The notes beneath the pieces were generated by a model that did no database searches, had not been told where the DNA came from, and saw nothing but the letters and a program-made list of their open reading frames with translations. Of a stretch of DNA of 64,000 nt, positions 27,207 through 36,232 are shown piece after piece. The stretch is taken from the NCBI GenBank assembly GCA_951813515.1, contig OX638346.1:124001-188000 (forward strand), written 5' to 3'. The stretch comes from an uncultured Pseudomonadales bacterium. GTDB lineage: Bacteria > Pseudomonadota > Gammaproteobacteria > Pseudomonadales > Azotimanducaceae. The stretch's first letter is position 1; the number at the start of each line of letters is the position of its first letter. Both the position numbers and the translations under genes were made by a program.

Positions 27207-27611
27207 TCAGGAGTCGGCGTCATCCGCATCGTTCTTGAACAATGCGTCCAGCTCGGCGCGCGCCCTGTCCTCCTTCGACGGGCCAGACGCACCCTCGGCG
27301 GACGCCTCCGGAGCATCGCCGCCGAACAGCGCGTCCAGTTGCTGCCGTGCCACGTCCCGCCGTGAACCCCGCACGTCTTCGTACGCTCCCGTCAGCGGAC
27401 GGAAGAACTCACAGAAATTGGCGGTTTCCTTTTGCACGGGAGGATCGGCGCGGTCGTCGTCGCATTGGCCAGTCAGGCTCTGATCAAAATGAACGCATAG
27501 CCGACAACAGTGCAGGTCCTCGAAACACTTCGGGCAGTTCGCATGACGACTGATTGGGCGCGGTATGTCCTCGAGAGAGCGTCCGCAGTTCCAACAAACG
27601 ACAACGCTCAT
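27207..27611 (-). CDS. Cysteine-rich zinc-ribbon-like protein, unknown function
   Basis: A 134-residue protein starting MSVVVCWNCGRSLEDIPRPI, with paired cysteines CWNC, CPKC, CCRLC and two further cysteines, as expected for one or two zinc ribbons. The C-terminal half has two copies of a motif ending in ELDALF or QLDALFGGD, separated by an Ala/Glu/Ser linker. The ATG at 27611 is chosen because it abuts the zinc-binding domain. No function is known to me. Confidence 0.7.
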   Translation of the reverse strand: MSVVVCWNCGRSLEDIPRPISRHANCPKCFEDLHCCRLCVHFDQSLTGQCDDDRADPPVQKETANFCEFFRPLTGAYEDVRGSRRDVARQQLDALFGGDAPEASAEGASGPSKEDRARAELDALFKNDADDADS

Positions 27612-27665
27612 CGAAATCCCCCACCGTCGTGCGATCCTGCCGCACACGCGGCAGGATCGTAGCCG

Positions 27666-28706
27666 CTACGCCGCCTGCTCCGCTCCGTAGAATTGATCGC
27701 AGTAGCGCCGAAAGCGAAACAGATCACCGTCCGCGCGACTGAGCACGGGTTTCGGCTGGTAAAGCTGGCGCGACCATATCTCGGCATCCCTGCCAACCTC
27801 GAGCACAAGGTCGTTCAACAGCACCTTCGGGACAACCCTTTGCCGGATGAACACGGGCAACAACCGGAACCATCTGGAAGCGTCTACTGGATCAACGGCC
27901 AGCGAATAGTCGATATGGTCCCCGTCGACGGGCGTCGCCATAATCCACAGCCGCACTTCGATATTCGGTTCGAGTCCATGTACCTCGACCGTCGATATGC
28001 CCAGCCCCCAGACGCCAACGTCGATCGCGGTCCATATCTCGAGCCTCTGCAGCCCCGGAGTGAGTATCCCCTTCCTGAATTCGTAGGACGAAGACAGGAA
28101 GGGTCCTTCGATCTTTGTCGGCTTGAGTTGTTTCAGTTCACGGTATCCGTGCACGTGCGCGAGGTGGCAGAGATCGACCGAGTTTTCCGTCGTCGTCTGC
28201 GGATGGGCCCTGAGTCGAAGCCGTTTCAGGACCCTGCCCTCCCAGCCATCCGGACACACGTCCGGAATATGCCACTCCGGCGCGCGGCCGGCGTTGTCCC
28301 AATAGGCAAAAATGTATCCGTTGACCTCGGCGACCTCATACAGTTTCAACCGCGCGGATCTCGGCGGCGGCGCATCGCGCGCGCCCACGCACTTTCCACT
28401 CACGTCGTATTCGAACCCGTGGAAGGGACACACGAGTTTGCCGTCGCGCACCATGCCTCCCACCGACGGTCCGAGGTGAGAACCCAGGTGGGGACAGAAC
28501 GCATCCGCGACGCAGACAGCCCCATCCCGGTCTCGCCAGACGACGATCTCCTTGCCCATCCATGTCTTCTCGATGAGCTGTTCTTTTCGAAGGTCGGAAG
28601 CCAATTCGAGGACGTACCACCCATCGGGAAACGGGTGCAACGGTCGCAGGGGACGTTCCATCGATCGGCTGGATGCAAGCGTCTGCATCGCTGGATTATC
28701 AATCAC
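27666..28706 (-). CDS. Rieske-type aromatic/steroid ring oxygenase (KshA/Neverland-like)
   Basis: A 346-residue Rieske non-haem iron oxygenase. The [2Fe-2S] site is C71-P-H73 in CPHLGSHLG and C93-P-F-H96 in CPFHGFEY. The mononuclear iron site follows in ENSVDLCHLAHVHGY (H181 and H186, with the bridging D178). The layout and length match single-component alpha subunits such as 3-ketosteroid 9-alpha-hydroxylase and cholesterol 7-desaturase, which need a separate reductase; none is next door. The substrate is therefore uncertain, but sterol or terpenoid-like compounds are plausible. Confidence 0.88.
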   Translation of the reverse strand: MIDNPAMQTLASSRSMERPLRPLHPFPDGWYVLELASDLRKEQLIEKTWMGKEIVVWRDRDGAVCVADAFCPHLGSHLGPSVGGMVRDGKLVCPFHGFEYDVSGKCVGARDAPPPRSARLKLYEVAEVNGYIFAYWDNAGRAPEWHIPDVCPDGWEGRVLKRLRLRAHPQTTTENSVDLCHLAHVHGYRELKQLKPTKIEGPFLSSSYEFRKGILTPGLQRLEIWTAIDVGVWGLGISTVEVHGLEPNIEVRLWIMATPVDGDHIDYSLAVDPVDASRWFRLLPVFIRQRVVPKVLLNDLVLEVGRDAEIWSRQLYQPKPVLSRADGDLFRFRRYCDQFYGAEQAA

Positions 28707-28830
28707 CTAAGTCAGGTCTTCAATGTCGGCAAACGCACGCGACTCACCGTGCACGGAACCATGTCGCGTTTGTCGCCTTCGAACCTCTTGGATATATTCG
28801 ACGGTTCAACCGAAAGAGGAGACCTGACCC

Positions 28831-29307
28831 GTGGGATTCGCATTGTCAGACATGCAATTGACCAGCCCCGCATTCGACGCCGGAGGAGCCATACCGTCGC
28901 GCCATACCGGAGAGGGCGAGGATGTCTCCCCGGCGCTTGCCTGGTCCGACGCGCCCGACGGCGCGAAGTCGTTCGCCGTCATCTGCCATGACCCGGACGC
29001 TCCGCTTGTGACATCGGGACGGTACGGCTACGTGCACTGGGTGCTATACAACATTCCCGGAGACGTCGCCGAACTGGCGGAAGCGACCGAAGAGTTCACC
29101 CAAGGCACGAGCGATTTCGGCAGGCTCGGCTACGGCGGCCCGATGCCGCCCCCGGGGCATGGAGTGCATCAATACTACTTCTGGGTACTGGCGCTCGACA
29201 GCGAACTCGACCTCGAAGGCGGCCTCGACATGTGGACCCTGCTGGACAGGATCCAGGACCACACCATCGGAATGAACCGCCTGGTCGGTACCTACCGGCG
29301 CGGCTGA
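28831..29307 (+). CDS. YbhB/YbcL family PEBP (Raf kinase inhibitor-like) protein
   Basis: A 158-residue phosphatidylethanolamine-binding-like protein, starting at a GTG. Signature pieces are GEDVSPALAWSDAPDGAKSFAVICHDPDAP, YVHWVLYNIPGD and GGPMPPPGHGVHQYYFWVLALD. Bacterial members bind small anions in a shallow pocket, and their roles are poorly known. Its 3' end overlaps the convergent methyltransferase by 16 bases. Confidence 0.93.
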   Translation: MGFALSDMQLTSPAFDAGGAIPSRHTGEGEDVSPALAWSDAPDGAKSFAVICHDPDAPLVTSGRYGYVHWVLYNIPGDVAELAEATEEFTQGTSDFGRLGYGGPMPPPGHGVHQYYFWVLALDSELDLEGGLDMWTLLDRIQDHTIGMNRLVGTYRRG

Positions 29308-29954
29308 CGCGCCGCGAGGCGCGCGAGGGCGACGGTCCTGCCGTCCGGGTCTTCCACGATTTCTTCGGAATGGCCGAGAATGTCCAGGTGTCCCGCCGCG
29401 TCTCGCAAGACGCCCGGCGCGACACGAAATGCCGGATCCTGCGGGCCAGCCACCGGCCGGTCCGTCGCCAGGTGCATTTCCGCGATCAGATGTCCGCCGG
29501 GGGCCAAATGGCAGGCGAGATCACGGACCAGGTCGACGTCGACGTAGTGGATCATGACGATCAGGTCGAACACGCCCGTCATACCGTGACCGTTATCGAG
29601 ATCGCGCGTTATCCACTCTATGGACAATTCGCGTGCCCGCGCGGTGGCTTCGGCGCGGACCAGCGCGACATCGGATATATCGATTCCCGTCACCGCGAAA
29701 CCCCGCGAAGCGAGGTACAGCGCATTGCGCCCGGCGCCGCAAGGGACATCTAGCGCCCGCCCAACCGTGACGTCGGGAACCCAGCGTTCGAGCCATGCGC
29801 TCGGATGGGTTCGGTCCTCGTACGCGCCGAGACGGTAGCGCTCGTCCCACTTCTCCCGGTCGGCGCCGCTCACGGGCCGTCCCGCCCCACAGGGCGAACG
29901 CCGCCGCGCATCGAATACGGGATGGCGGCGGAATGTTCCAGCGCCGCCCGACAT
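29292..29954 (-). CDS. Class I SAM-dependent methyltransferase
   Basis: A 220-residue methyltransferase. The SAM-binding motif is ALDVPCGAGRNALYLASRGFAVTGIDISDVAL, followed by FDLIVMIHYVDVDLVRDLACHLAPGGHLIAEMH. It resembles TehB/tellurite-resistance-type and small thiol methyltransferases. I place the start at the ATG at 29954 because a longer in-frame extension to 30191 runs under the divergent exonuclease gene. The substrate is unknown. Confidence 0.85.
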   Translation of the reverse strand: MSGGAGTFRRHPVFDARRRSPCGAGRPVSGADREKWDERYRLGAYEDRTHPSAWLERWVPDVTVGRALDVPCGAGRNALYLASRGFAVTGIDISDVALVRAEATARARELSIEWITRDLDNGHGMTGVFDLIVMIHYVDVDLVRDLACHLAPGGHLIAEMHLATDRPVAGPQDPAFRVAPGVLRDAAGHLDILGHSEEIVEDPDGRTVALARLAARQPRR

Positions 29955-30029
29955 GCCGTGACGACAAGGGGTAGGTAGACTGACATAGCGGACGAATTCT
30001 ATAGCGGTCCCACTGGAGAGGTCGAACCG

Positions 30030-30803
30030 ATGCGCATCGTGAGCTGGAACGTCAATGGACTGCGCGCCTGCGTGCGCAAGGGATTCCTCGACTTCCTCGA
30101 AGCATCCGGCGCAGATATCGTGTGCCTGCAGGAAGTCCGGGCTTTTGCCCACCAACTGGAACCGCGGGTGCTCGCACCGAACGGCTGGCACGCCAATTTT
30201 TCTCCCGCACAGAGGCCGGGCTATAGCGGGGTCGGGATCTACTCACGCCGGGCGCCGACGCGCATCGAAACGAGTCTCGGCGATGAACGTTTCGATGCCG
30301 AGGGGCGCATGATCATCGCCCACTTTGGCCGCAAGGCGGTGGCGTCGGTGTACTTCCCCAAGGGCAGCGGTCGCGACCGCGACAACAGCCGGGTGCCCTA
30401 CAAGCTCGATTTCTACGCCTCGGTGATTGATCGTCTTCAGACGCTGCGCCGCCGAGGTCCGGTGTTCGTAGCCGGCGACTACAACACGGCCCATGCGGAA
30501 ATCGATCTCGCGCGACCGAAGCAGAACACCAGGACCAGCGGTTTCCTACCCGAAGAACGGGCCGAACTCAGCCGCTGGATCGAGGCCGGCTGGGTCGACA
30601 CGTTCCGCGCGCGGCACCCCGGCGAACCGGGTCACTACACATGGTGGCGACAATGGGGCGGCGCCCGCGAGAACAACGTCGGGTGGCGCATCGACTACGT
30701 GCTGGCCTCAAAGTCCGCCGCAAGGCGCGTGAAGGATGCCTTCATCTGGCCTGAAGTGACGGGCTCCGATCACTGCCCGGTGGGCGTGGACGTGGCCTGG
30801 TGA
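30030..30803 (+). CDS. xthA: Exodeoxyribonuclease III / AP endonuclease
   Basis: A 257-residue member of the XthA/ExoA/APE1 family, which cuts abasic sites in base excision repair. Catalytic motifs are WNVNGLRA, LQEVRA with the metal-binding Glu, GDYNTAHAEID and the terminal GSDHCPVGVDV with the Asp-His pair. The MFS gene downstream starts inside its stop codon (GTGA). Confidence 0.95.
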   Translation: MRIVSWNVNGLRACVRKGFLDFLEASGADIVCLQEVRAFAHQLEPRVLAPNGWHANFSPAQRPGYSGVGIYSRRAPTRIETSLGDERFDAEGRMIIAHFGRKAVASVYFPKGSGRDRDNSRVPYKLDFYASVIDRLQTLRRRGPVFVAGDYNTAHAEIDLARPKQNTRTSGFLPEERAELSRWIEAGWVDTFRARHPGEPGHYTWWRQWGGARENNVGWRIDYVLASKSAARRVKDAFIWPEVTGSDHCPVGVDVAW

Positions 30804-32089
30804 GCGAACCAGCCGGCAGAATCCTCGGCGCGTGGCGACAGATCGACGCCACGATCCGCCCCACCGGTCGGGTCTTCTACGGCTGGTGGATCGCAGCCGC
30901 TGCCAGCGGAATACAGATGCTCTCGGCTTTGTTGTGGATGCAGTCCTACGGCGTCTGGTTCGTCGTTCTGCAAGACGAGTTCAACTGGAGCAAGGCGATC
31001 GTCTCGGGCGCCTTCGTCATGACGCAGATTCAGTTTGGTCTGCTCGCGCCAGTGCAGGGCTGGCTGGTCGACCGATTCGGTCCGCGCGCGATCATGCGCA
31101 TTGGCCTCGTGATCTTCGCGGCCGGTTTCATGCTCTTCAGCCAGGTCGAGACAATCCTCGCCTTCTATCTCACGTTCGCGCTGATCGCGCTGGGTTCGAA
31201 CCTCGCCGGATTCCCCACCGTCATGGTGTCCATCGTCAACTGGTTCAACAGGCACCGCTCGAAGGCTATCGCGGTCGGACAACTGGGCCATCCGCTCGGC
31301 GGCATATCGGTACCCATTATCGTGTTCGCGCTGCAGGTGTTCGGCTGGCGCGAGACCGCGCTGGTCTCGGGCGTGCTTGTACTGCTGCTAGGCCACCCCC
31401 TCACGCAGCTCATGCGTCACCGCCCGGCACCCCACGAATTCGTCGACGGCATTGCCGAAGGCACTCCCGCAGAACGTGCCCTGAGGGATACGTCCCGCCA
31501 GGGATACTCCATCCGCCAGGCGATGCGCACCCGCGCCTTCTGGTTGATTTCCATCGGCCACGCGTGTTCGCTGCTGGTCGTTTCTGCCGTGATGGTGCAC
31601 CTAGTGCCGCATTTGACCGAAGGCCTCGGCTATTCACTGACCATGGCAGGAGGCGTCGTCGCCTTCATGACGGCCTGCCACATTGGCGGCCAGTTGATCG
31701 GCGGGTATTTCGGCGACCGCCTGAACAAGCGGCTGATCTGTGCCGGTTGCCTGGTGGTGCACGCCGTCGGATTGCTGCTCATCGCGTATGCGGCGAACGT
31801 CGTCATGGTGATCGCCTTCGTCCTTCTTTACGGCACTGGAATGGGCATCAGGGGCCCGTTGGCAGTGGCGCTTCGCGCCGACTACTTCGGCCCGAAGGCA
31901 TTCGGAACGATCCTGGGGGTTTCCATGTCCATCGCCATGATCGGGATGTCGACCGGGCCGCTCGTCGCCGCATTCACGGCAGACGCGTTCGGCAGCTACG
32001 AGATCGGCTTCAGCGTATTGGCAGCCGGCGCGGCGGTCGGTGCAGTGTGTTTTTTCGCTGCAAAACCGCCAACCGAACAGCCAGGCTGA
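30800..32089 (+). CDS. Major facilitator superfamily transporter (OFA/MCT-like)
   Basis: A 429-residue, 12-helix MFS permease. The opening FYGWWIAAAASGIQMLSALLWMQSYGVWFVVLQDEFNWSKAIVSGAF is typical of the oxalate/formate-antiporter and monocarboxylate branches, and GWLVDRFGPRAIMRIG is the loop 2-3 signature. It may carry a carboxylate; the solute is not determined. The GTG start overlaps the xthA stop by four bases, an unusual pairing of a repair enzyme with a permease. Confidence 0.88.
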   Translation: MSEPAGRILGAWRQIDATIRPTGRVFYGWWIAAAASGIQMLSALLWMQSYGVWFVVLQDEFNWSKAIVSGAFVMTQIQFGLLAPVQGWLVDRFGPRAIMRIGLVIFAAGFMLFSQVETILAFYLTFALIALGSNLAGFPTVMVSIVNWFNRHRSKAIAVGQLGHPLGGISVPIIVFALQVFGWRETALVSGVLVLLLGHPLTQLMRHRPAPHEFVDGIAEGTPAERALRDTSRQGYSIRQAMRTRAFWLISIGHACSLLVVSAVMVHLVPHLTEGLGYSLTMAGGVVAFMTACHIGGQLIGGYFGDRLNKRLICAGCLVVHAVGLLLIAYAANVVMVIAFVLLYGTGMGIRGPLAVALRADYFGPKAFGTILGVSMSIAMIGMSTGPLVAAFTADAFGSYEIGFSVLAAGAAVGAVCFFAAKPPTEQPG

Positions 32090-32168
32090 CCGCCACCCGC
32101 CTTGCGCTATGCACGCCGGCGGGCCCGCCCTGCGGTGTATCCTCCTGCCAGAGATGGCTGGAGACGAC

Positions 32169-33929
32169 ATGGCGACCGCACGCGAGCCGGATGTGGGGCT
32201 CCTCTACCAAGTAGACGAAAGGGCTCCTCTGCCACTGGTTGCCTGCATCGGATTGCAGTATGCCGTGCTTTCCGTCTCAAGCATGATGCTGATGCCTACG
32301 GTGGCGTTTCGGGCTGCCGGCGCATCCGAAACCGCAGTCGTTTGGGCGGTCTTCGCGTCCCTCGTCATCTGCGGCGCCATCACCGCGCTGCATGCGCGTC
32401 CCATCGGCCGCTTCGGCGCGGGCTACGTGCTCGCCATTGGACCGAGCAGTGCAGCCATTGCGGTCACCGTCGATGCCCTGGACGCCGGCGGCCCGGCGCT
32501 GCTGGCCATGCTTGCGATCACCGCCTCGCTGTTTCAGTTCGCATTCGCCCTGCGGATGTCCCTGCTGCGCCGCCTCCTGACGCCGACCGTATCCGGTACG
32601 GCACTCATGCTGATTTCGGTCACCATCATCCCGGTCATGTTCGGCATGCTTGACGACGTGCCAGCCGAACAACCAGCTACGGCCGCACCCGCTTGCGCCG
32701 GCGCCACGTTCCTCGTCGTCGGCGGGATCATGCTGAAAGGCACCCCGGCGCTCCGCACATGGGCGCCGGTCATCGGAATAGTCGTCGGCTCCGTCGTGGC
32801 CGCGTTCTACGGACTCTACGACGTGGACCGCGTCGTCGAGGCGTCCTGGTTCGGAGTGCCCACCGATTGGCCCGGACACTTCGCTACGGTGGCCGACAAC
32901 TTCGACTTCGCAACTTTCGCCGGAATGGTGCCCGCCTTCGTGCTGTTGTACCTGATCTGCACGATTCGATCCATGAGCAGTGCGCTCGCAATCCAGACCG
33001 TGTCCTGGCGCGAGCCGCGCGCCATGGATTTTCGCCCCGTGCAAGGAGCGATCGGCGGCGATGCCCTCTCCAACCTCGCCGCCGGGCTGGCCGGCACGAT
33101 GCCGAACGGCGCCCACTCCGGGACTGTAGCGCGCACCCAACTGACCGGCGTTGCGGCACGGCCAGTCGGCCTCATGTTCGGCACCGCCGTGATCCTGCTG
33201 GCGCTTTGCCCCAAGGTCGTGGCGCTGGTGCTGGCCGTCCCAGGCCCCGTTTTTGCCGGCTACGTGACGGTGATGATCGCGGCCACTTTCACGATCGGCC
33301 TGAAGATGGCCGTATCGGAAGGCGCCGATCACCGACAAGGGCTGATCATCGGCCTGGCCTTCTGGATCGGTGCGGGATGCCAATACGGCTTCATATTTCC
33401 GGAATTCGTCGCCACCTTCGCCGGCGGCATGCTGAAGAGCGCGCTGACGGCCGGGGGCCTGGTGGCAATCCTGCTCACCGCCATCCTCGTGCTTACAGCG
33501 CCGCGCCGGCAACGCCTCGAGACACGGCTTTCCGTCGCATCACTCCTGGAGCTACGCGACTTCGTGCACAACTTGGTCAAACGCCACCGGTGGGGCTCAG
33601 CCATGACCGACCGTCTGGAAGCGGTCGCCGAGGAAATGCTGTTGACGCTCTTGCGCGACGATCAGGAATCCGCCGAGCGAGAGCGGCGACTACTCGTCAT
33701 CGCGTCCAGCGAGGGCAACGCAGCCACGCTCGAATTCATCGCCGCGGGTGGTCAGGAGAACATCGAAGACCGGCTCGCCGTACTCGGCGAAACGGCAACC
33801 GAAGAGTCCTTCGAGCGCGTCGAGCGCGATGTGTCGCTCAGGCTATTGCGCCACCTCGCATCCGAGGTCCGGCACCGTCAATACCACGATGTTGATGTCG
33901 TGACCGTGCGCGTAAACGCGCCGACGTGA
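32169..33929 (+). CDS. NCS2 (uracil/xanthine-type) permease fused to an RsbW-like ATPase domain
   Basis: A 586-residue protein. Residues about 20-445 form a 12-14-helix transporter of the nucleobase-ascorbate/NCS2 type, with GAIGGDALSNLAAGLAGTMPNGAHSGTVARTQLTGVA matching the conserved helix-8 to helix-10 region. Residues about 455-586 are soluble: LRDFVHNLVKRHRWGSAMTDRLEAVAEEMLL resembles the N-box of anti-sigma/GHKL kinases (RsbW, SpoIIAB), and SLRLLRHLASEVRHRQYHDVDVVTVRV their last strand. The central G-boxes are poorly kept, so ATP binding is uncertain. The ATG at 32169 has GGAG five bases upstream; 32154 is an alternative. The fusion suggests regulated transport or a signalling output. 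Confidence 0.82.
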   Translation: MATAREPDVGLLYQVDERAPLPLVACIGLQYAVLSVSSMMLMPTVAFRAAGASETAVVWAVFASLVICGAITALHARPIGRFGAGYVLAIGPSSAAIAVTVDALDAGGPALLAMLAITASLFQFAFALRMSLLRRLLTPTVSGTALMLISVTIIPVMFGMLDDVPAEQPATAAPACAGATFLVVGGIMLKGTPALRTWAPVIGIVVGSVVAAFYGLYDVDRVVEASWFGVPTDWPGHFATVADNFDFATFAGMVPAFVLLYLICTIRSMSSALAIQTVSWREPRAMDFRPVQGAIGGDALSNLAAGLAGTMPNGAHSGTVARTQLTGVAARPVGLMFGTAVILLALCPKVVALVLAVPGPVFAGYVTVMIAATFTIGLKMAVSEGADHRQGLIIGLAFWIGAGCQYGFIFPEFVATFAGGMLKSALTAGGLVAILLTAILVLTAPRRQRLETRLSVASLLELRDFVHNLVKRHRWGSAMTDRLEAVAEEMLLTLLRDDQESAERERRLLVIASSEGNAATLEFIAAGGQENIEDRLAVLGETATEESFERVERDVSLRLLRHLASEVRHRQYHDVDVVTVRVNAPT

Positions 33930-33961
33930 CGGTGGCCGCAAGGGCGACGATCCCTTTGGCG

Positions 33962-34873
33962 CTAGCCGAAACCGTGTTGACTCCGATGGATTTGGGAATC
34001 GAAGGTCTGCGTGCTCTTGAACCACTCGTGGCGCCCATCGGTCGCCTCATCGTAGACCTGCGCTTCCAGCGCCTGCATCTGCGCCGCAGAGAAGTGTTCG
34101 AAGTCACGCGCGATTGCAAGGTCCTGATGCAGGTCGGCGTCCGACTGAATGCCGCACACGAGGGTGCTGATCGGCAGCGATAGGGCATAGCCTCGACACT
34201 GCCCAGCGGTCAGTCCAAGTTCGCTTACGATCTGGCCACGGCCGCCCAGGCTCTTCATGCCGATCACACCGATGCCCCGTTCGGAAAGCACGGGCAGCGT
34301 CTCCTTCTGAAAGCTGCGGTAGTGCGCATCCGGGATGTTGACCGGCATCTGACAGGTATCCCATTCGAAGTCCTGCGCGAGCATCCGGGCCAGGATATGG
34401 GGACTCTTGTGGCCCGTGAAGCCGATGAACCGAACCTTGCCGGCGTCACGGGCTGCAACTGCCGCCTCAATGGCGCCGCCGGCCCTGAAAATCCACTCCG
34501 CGTCGTTGTCATAGTTCACTTCGTGGAACTGCCAGACATCGATGACGTCGGTGCGCAGCCTCCTGAGGCTGTCTTCAAGCTGCTGCTGCGCGGTTTTTCG
34601 GTCCCGGCCGCAGACCTTGGTCATCAACACGACCTTGTCCCTGCGTCCTTCGAGGGCGATGCCCATACGGCGTTCGGATTCACCACCAGCGTATTCCCAG
34701 GCGTTGTCCATGAAGGTCACGCCGGCGTCGACAGCCTCCTGAATCAGGCGAACCGTTTTCTTCTCGTCGATGTCCGGTCTGACGCAGTGGCCTCCGCCAA
34801 AGCCGACAATCGAGACGGTCAGTCCGGTCCTGCCGAGTTCGCGAACGGGTATTCCCGCCTCGTTCTTTTGCAT
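33962..34873 (-). CDS. Aldo/keto reductase
   Basis: A 303-residue cytoplasmic reductase of the AKR superfamily. The catalytic tetrad is visible as VTFMDNAWEYAGGESERRMG (Asp and Tyr), LMTKVCG (Lys) and WQFHEVN (His). GVIGMKSLGGRG and the late LVCGIQSDADLHQDLAIA follow the usual nucleotide-binding positions. It belongs to the same broad group as the Tat-linked reductase at 23112-24323 but has no signal peptide or Fe-S tail. Its stop faces the NCS2 permease stop across 32 bases. Confidence 0.92.
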   Translation of the reverse strand: MQKNEAGIPVRELGRTGLTVSIVGFGGGHCVRPDIDEKKTVRLIQEAVDAGVTFMDNAWEYAGGESERRMGIALEGRRDKVVLMTKVCGRDRKTAQQQLEDSLRRLRTDVIDVWQFHEVNYDNDAEWIFRAGGAIEAAVAARDAGKVRFIGFTGHKSPHILARMLAQDFEWDTCQMPVNIPDAHYRSFQKETLPVLSERGIGVIGMKSLGGRGQIVSELGLTAGQCRGYALSLPISTLVCGIQSDADLHQDLAIARDFEHFSAAQMQALEAQVYDEATDGRHEWFKSTQTFDSQIHRSQHGFG

Positions 34874-34955
34874 GCGTTCCTCGTCGCGTCGCTGATTCGT
34901 CTTTTCAAGACGTGATTACAGTAGGCAAAGTCAATCTGCCGGGCCGAGCCCTCCC

Positions 34956-34989
34956 CAAAAAAACAAACGCCTCCGAAGAGACGTTTGTT
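34956..34989 (-). terminator. Strong intrinsic terminator after the acetoacetate-decarboxylase-like genes
   Basis: On the minus strand a stem AACAAACGTCTC / GAGGCGTTTGTT (one G-U wobble) closes on a UUCG tetraloop and is followed directly by a run of T. Arms lie at 34962-34973 and 34978-34989. It is about 100 bases downstream of the stop at 35093 and ends that operon. Confidence 0.85.
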
Positions 34990-35092
34990 CAATGCCAATG
35001 GCCGGGACGCGTGGGGCTACGCATCGAGCGTTGGAATCCCCACACCCTCTCCGCCAACTATTCGTGGCGGCCCGGCCTTTTGCCGGTAGGTA

Positions 35093-36166
35093 CTAGGCCG
35101 GGAATCCGCCTACGATTCCGAGCTTGACCCAGTAGGAGTCGCCTCCGCCCCCGCCGATCCACTTCTGGTACCAGCCGTCGGTAACGGAATCTTCGGGGAT
35201 GAGTCCCGCCCAAGGGTCCGATTGCCGGACGTGGACCTTTACCTGGCCTGGCCGCCATTCCAGGATCCTGGCTGGCTTGCTGCCGACGTCGATTCCCGGG
35301 CCTCGCCCCTGCCTCACGCAAACGGCGCCGCCCTGGATCCAGTGCCACGTCACGGTGTTGCCTCCCTCGACCTTGCCGAAGGACTTCAAGCGCGCTTCGT
35401 CCTCGACCGGGCCGTCGGTGAAATCAAGCGAATACCGCTCTTCGCCCTGGTAAAGCACTTCGGCTCTCACCGAGCCCTCGCCGTGCGTAAAGCTGATCTG
35501 GTCAGCGACGTACTTCGGCCATCCCCAGATGACGCCTTCGCGCGTGTGGTGCAGGAACGGCACCGGTGTGCTGACGCACATCCACGATTCAAGCCCGTCC
35601 GGACACAACACCTTGATCGTGAACCGGCCTTCCTGGAAGCGGGCGGCCTTTCTACCGAACTGGTTCATATCGAGCAGGCTCGCTCCGACGATCGGATGCT
35701 CCGGCATCGCCAGCGGCGCCGGGATGAAGGAGCGGTACAGATCGAGATCTGCGGGCTCGATCACGGTATGGACACCCTGGGTGCCGGCTCCGAGAGCGAT
35801 CAGCTCATCCAGTTGTTCGTCGGACATCACGTTCCTAACGTTGCCCGGGCCTTTGCCGCCGTTGATGAAATACGTCTGGCTGTGATCCTCGACGAATGCC
35901 TGAATGGCATCCATCCTGACCCTGGCGGCGTTCATCCTTACGACTTCCACCTTCTTGTCCAGTTCCTTGTCGCCGGTCCGGTACCTTTCGGACTCGGATC
36001 GCGAAAGCGCGAGTTCGGACGCGTAGTTCACCGGGTCGGCATATTCCGGCGGGCACGCGATCGACGTAACGTGATTGGGATCGGGTGCGACGACTTGGTA
36101 GGGTACTTCGAGATTGAACTCGAGACTTGCGTCGAGATCGACTTCTGGTTTCAGTATTGCTGCCAT
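35093..36166 (-). CDS. Acetoacetate decarboxylase family protein
   Basis: A 357-residue protein whose C-terminal two thirds match the ADC fold: LDLYRSFIPAPLAMPEHPIVGASLLDMN, FTIKVLCPDGLESWMCVSTPVPF and REGVIWGWPKYVADQISF. The lysine of WGWPKYVAD corresponds to the Schiff-base lysine of true decarboxylases. The N-terminal 100 residues are extra and charged. The protein is longer than acetoacetate decarboxylase (about 245 residues). It is paralogous to the next gene upstream (36233-37285), 66 bases away. The message start is preceded by a long purine-rich tract. A beta-keto acid or terpenoid-like substrate is plausible. Confidence 0.82.
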   Translation of the reverse strand: MAAILKPEVDLDASLEFNLEVPYQVVAPDPNHVTSIACPPEYADPVNYASELALSRSESERYRTGDKELDKKVEVVRMNAARVRMDAIQAFVEDHSQTYFINGGKGPGNVRNVMSDEQLDELIALGAGTQGVHTVIEPADLDLYRSFIPAPLAMPEHPIVGASLLDMNQFGRKAARFQEGRFTIKVLCPDGLESWMCVSTPVPFLHHTREGVIWGWPKYVADQISFTHGEGSVRAEVLYQGEERYSLDFTDGPVEDEARLKSFGKVEGGNTVTWHWIQGGAVCVRQGRGPGIDVGSKPARILEWRPGQVKVHVRQSDPWAGLIPEDSVTDGWYQKWIGGGGGDSYWVKLGIVGGFPA

Positions 36167-36232
36167 TTTGGCTTTCCTCTTTCCTTCTCTCTTCTCTTAC
36201 TTGCTTCTCTTGTCTTGCTCGTCTGATTCGGA

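Noticed and set aside
27693..28991. Plus-strand frame of 432 codons across the Rieske gene
   Set aside because: Antisense shadow; the minus-strand Rieske motifs are complete.
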